From Lederbergia lenta NBRC 16444 (GTDB taxonomy: Bacteria > Bacillota > Bacilli > Bacillales > Bacillaceae_C): a DNA stretch of 64,000 bases. The stretch's first letter is position 1; every line of letters begins with the position of its first letter. The notes under the pieces were generated by a model. The model did not search any database. It worked only from the letters and a program-made list of their open reading frames with translations, and was not told the DNA's origin. Both the position numbers and the translations under genes were made by a program. Positions 62,643 to 64,000 of the stretch are shown here, in pieces. Location: positions 350,057 through 414,056 of the forward strand of contig NZ_BCVC01000003.1 of NCBI RefSeq assembly GCF_001591545.1, in the 5' to 3' direction.

Positions 62643-62969
62643 ATGGAAACTTTTACAGATAAGATTATTCGTACGATTCTAGATATTCCTTCAGGTAATG
62701 TGGCCACATATGGACAGATTGCTGCGCTCGCCGGGAATTCGCGAGGTGCAAGACAAGTAGCACGAGTACTACATTCTATGAGTGCAAAACATCAACTGCC
62801 ATGGCATCGAGTAGTGAATGCGAAAGGTGAAATTGTTGTTAGTGATGGGATTAGACAGAAGGAGTTGCTCGAGGAGGAAGGTGTTTTTGTCGATGCAAAA
62901 ATGCGTGTCGATCTTAAAAAGTTTCGATGGGCAGCGGAAGACATTGACATGGATTGGTTAAATGGCTAG
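62643..62969 (+). CDS. Alkyltransferase-like DNA-repair protein (ATL)
   Basis: This 108-aa protein is homologous to the C-terminal domain of O6-alkylguanine-DNA alkyltransferase: ATYGQIAALAGNSRGARQVAR is the DNA-binding helix with its arginine finger. The active-site PCHRV reads PWHRVV, with the acceptor Cys replaced by Trp. That makes it an ATL protein, which cannot remove alkyl groups but flags them for nucleotide-excision repair. I start it at 62643, after GGTGGGTGA. Confidence 0.9.
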   Translation: METFTDKIIRTILDIPSGNVATYGQIAALAGNSRGARQVARVLHSMSAKHQLPWHRVVNAKGEIVVSDGIRQKELLEEEGVFVDAKMRVDLKKFRWAAEDIDMDWLNG

Positions 62970-63034
62970 TGGATATATTAAATTAATGGAGGTGGATTTT
63001 AATTATTGTAAAAAATCGTGACGAGTCGTTATAT

Positions 63035-63958
63035 ATGCAAAGTTTACAAATGGGTTTGAATCGGCTAGATAATAGTCATCCACTATCACCAACATTAGCT
63101 GAAAAAATTTCATCCAAGCAGGCTGGCATTGGAGGGGAAGAGAGATTAGCAGATATTTTTCTCAAATATACTTTTACAATTGAGCACCGCATATTCCACG
63201 ATGTATCACTCTTCTCTAGCACACATTTCCAAATGGACAGTCTGTTTATAACATCCTCATTTGTTCTTATTTTTGAAGTGAAAAACATTGGTGGAAGATT
63301 GAAATTCATTGACGACCCACCACAATTAATTCGCACGAGACCCAACGGGCAAGTCGATGGTTATGAAAGCCCAGCTACACAAGTCGAGCGGAACGTCGAA
63401 TTATTTGACGAATGGCTTCAAGCTCGTGGCGTCCACCTTCCAGTTATCGGAGTAGTCGTCCTCGCCTACCCCAAACAAATTGTTGAAAAAGCCCCTGCGA
63501 AAACCAAGGTCCTCTTCCCAAACTTAATTCCTACCTATATTAGAAGTCTTTCGATGTTTCCCCTTAAGCTAGATAATGGAAAATTAGACTGGCTAACCGC
63601 TGAAATCCTAAGTGAACATCAATTTTATGTACCGAAACCACTTTGCGAAATGTTTCCTATTAATAAAAAAGATATTCAAACTGGTGTAGTCTGCCCATTA
63701 TGTCATAATATCGGAATGAAAAGAATAAAAAGAACGTGGCATTGCTCCAACTGCGAGAAAAATAAACAATTAGCCCACGAACAAACCATAAAAGAGTGGT
63801 TTCTATTATTTGGCGGAACGATGAAAAATGCAGACTGTCGCCAATTTTTACACATCGATAACAAAGACACAGCGACCCGCATTCTTCAAAAAATGAATCT
63901 CAAATTCAACGGGAACTACCAACACCGCACATATACTATGGATTTTACTTATAAATGA
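63035..63958 (+). CDS. NERD-domain protein with C-terminal zinc ribbon
   Basis: This protein of at least 307 aa has a NERD (nuclease-related) domain at about 30-145 (GGEERLADIFL, QMDSLFITSSFVLIFEVKN, where the Asp and EVK mimic nuclease catalytic residues). A C-terminal CPLCHNIGMKRIKRTWHCSNC zinc ribbon follows. It may process DNA or bind nucleic acid; function is unknown. The ATG at 63035 has no ribosome binding site. A strong GGAGGTGG (62988-62995) stands 9 bases before ATT codons at 63002/63005, and the 10-11 residues read from there (IIVKNRDESLYM) look like a real family N-terminus, so translation may start at ATT. Confidence 0.85.
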   Translation: MQSLQMGLNRLDNSHPLSPTLAEKISSKQAGIGGEERLADIFLKYTFTIEHRIFHDVSLFSSTHFQMDSLFITSSFVLIFEVKNIGGRLKFIDDPPQLIRTRPNGQVDGYESPATQVERNVELFDEWLQARGVHLPVIGVVVLAYPKQIVEKAPAKTKVLFPNLIPTYIRSLSMFPLKLDNGKLDWLTAEILSEHQFYVPKPLCEMFPINKKDIQTGVVCPLCHNIGMKRIKRTWHCSNCEKNKQLAHEQTIKEWFLLFGGTMKNADCRQFLHIDNKDTATRILQKMNLKFNGNYQHRTYTMDFTYK

Positions 63959-64000
63959 GAATGGATTGCTCTATGCGAGAATGAGAGTCAGCTATGTGAG
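63957..64000. repeat. Start of a roughly 21-bp tandem repeat at the right edge
   Basis: GAGAATGGATTGCTCTATGC (63957-63976) is followed by GAGAATGAGAGTCAGCTATG(T) (63977-63997) and then GAG at the edge. The unit is a different sequence from the TTAC-type repeat at 56602. The array may continue outside the window. Confidence 0.45.

Noticed and set aside
1..64000. tRNA, rRNA, prophage or intact insertion-sequence genes
   Set aside because: I looked for tRNA arms, rRNA motifs, integrases and transposases and recognised none in this window.

Overview
This window looks like the chromosome of a low-GC, endospore-forming member of the Bacillaceae. The evidence is AGGAGG-type ribosome binding sites throughout, frequent TTG/GTG starts, an alpha/beta-type small acid-soluble spore protein (45475-45738), YogA, LipM, a YwaC/RelP-type alarmone synthetase, a Bce-type antibiotic-sensing module, and intrinsic terminators after most units. 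I see no rRNA, tRNA, CRISPR array, phage or intact insertion sequence.

Layout. 1-5.9 kb is a cell-envelope and secretion-stress block on the minus strand: HtrA protease, a response regulator and histidine kinase, a PrsA-like foldase and a secreted 28-residue-repeat protein. The htrA and foldase promoters share the same direct-repeat element. 5.9-12.6 kb (plus strand) begins with a consensus promoter and a yybP-ykoY (Mn2+) riboswitch ahead of a kinase-like gene and a lipoprotein, followed by YogA and two tandem DUF2207 membrane proteins. 12.6-20.3 kb holds aspartase, uxaC with a divergent LacI-type regulator and palindromic operators, a MATE exporter, a formylglycine-generating enzyme and a TauE/SafE permease. 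20.6-29 kb is a sugar cluster with three Gfo/Idh/MocA oxidoreductases, a sugar isomerase/epimerase-like TIM barrel, an AraC regulator, a GPH symporter and an aldo/keto reductase.

29-36 kb carries a HAD phosphatase, a decayed toxin-like gene beside an intact DUF4288 (immunity-like) gene, a polar amino-acid ABC importer and an AIM24-family protein. 36-41 kb is a CUT1 sugar ABC importer without its own ATPase, with its LacI regulator and a promoter/operator set readable in the sequence. 41-46.5 kb has a Cu/Zn superoxide dismutase lipoprotein, RelP, and a TPP riboswitch in front of lipM-lipA (lipoyl assembly), then a GNAT remnant, the spore protein and a flavodoxin-like reductase. 46.5-52.2 kb pairs a lysine 6-dehydrogenase-like enzyme with an aldehyde dehydrogenase (lysine catabolism), then PurU and an orphan permease, with three copies of a GGTGCC-core palindrome. 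52.2-56.4 kb is a GntR-regulated ABC-transporter operon whose order resembles yhcEFGHI of B. subtilis. 56.6-64 kb has a 21-bp tandem repeat array, a DUF368 (PopT-type) undecaprenyl-phosphate transporter, a complete bceRS-bceAB module with a recognisable BceR-type box, a cupin, an alkyltransferase-like DNA-repair protein and a NERD-domain protein.

The most notable items are two riboswitches in front of genes I do not associate with them (Mn2+ switch before a kinase-like gene; TPP switch before lipM-lipA), the shared promoter element of htrA and the foldase, the sugar oxidation cluster, and two kinds of unexplained repeats (GGTGCC palindromes with covarying arms; 21-bp degenerate tandem units).
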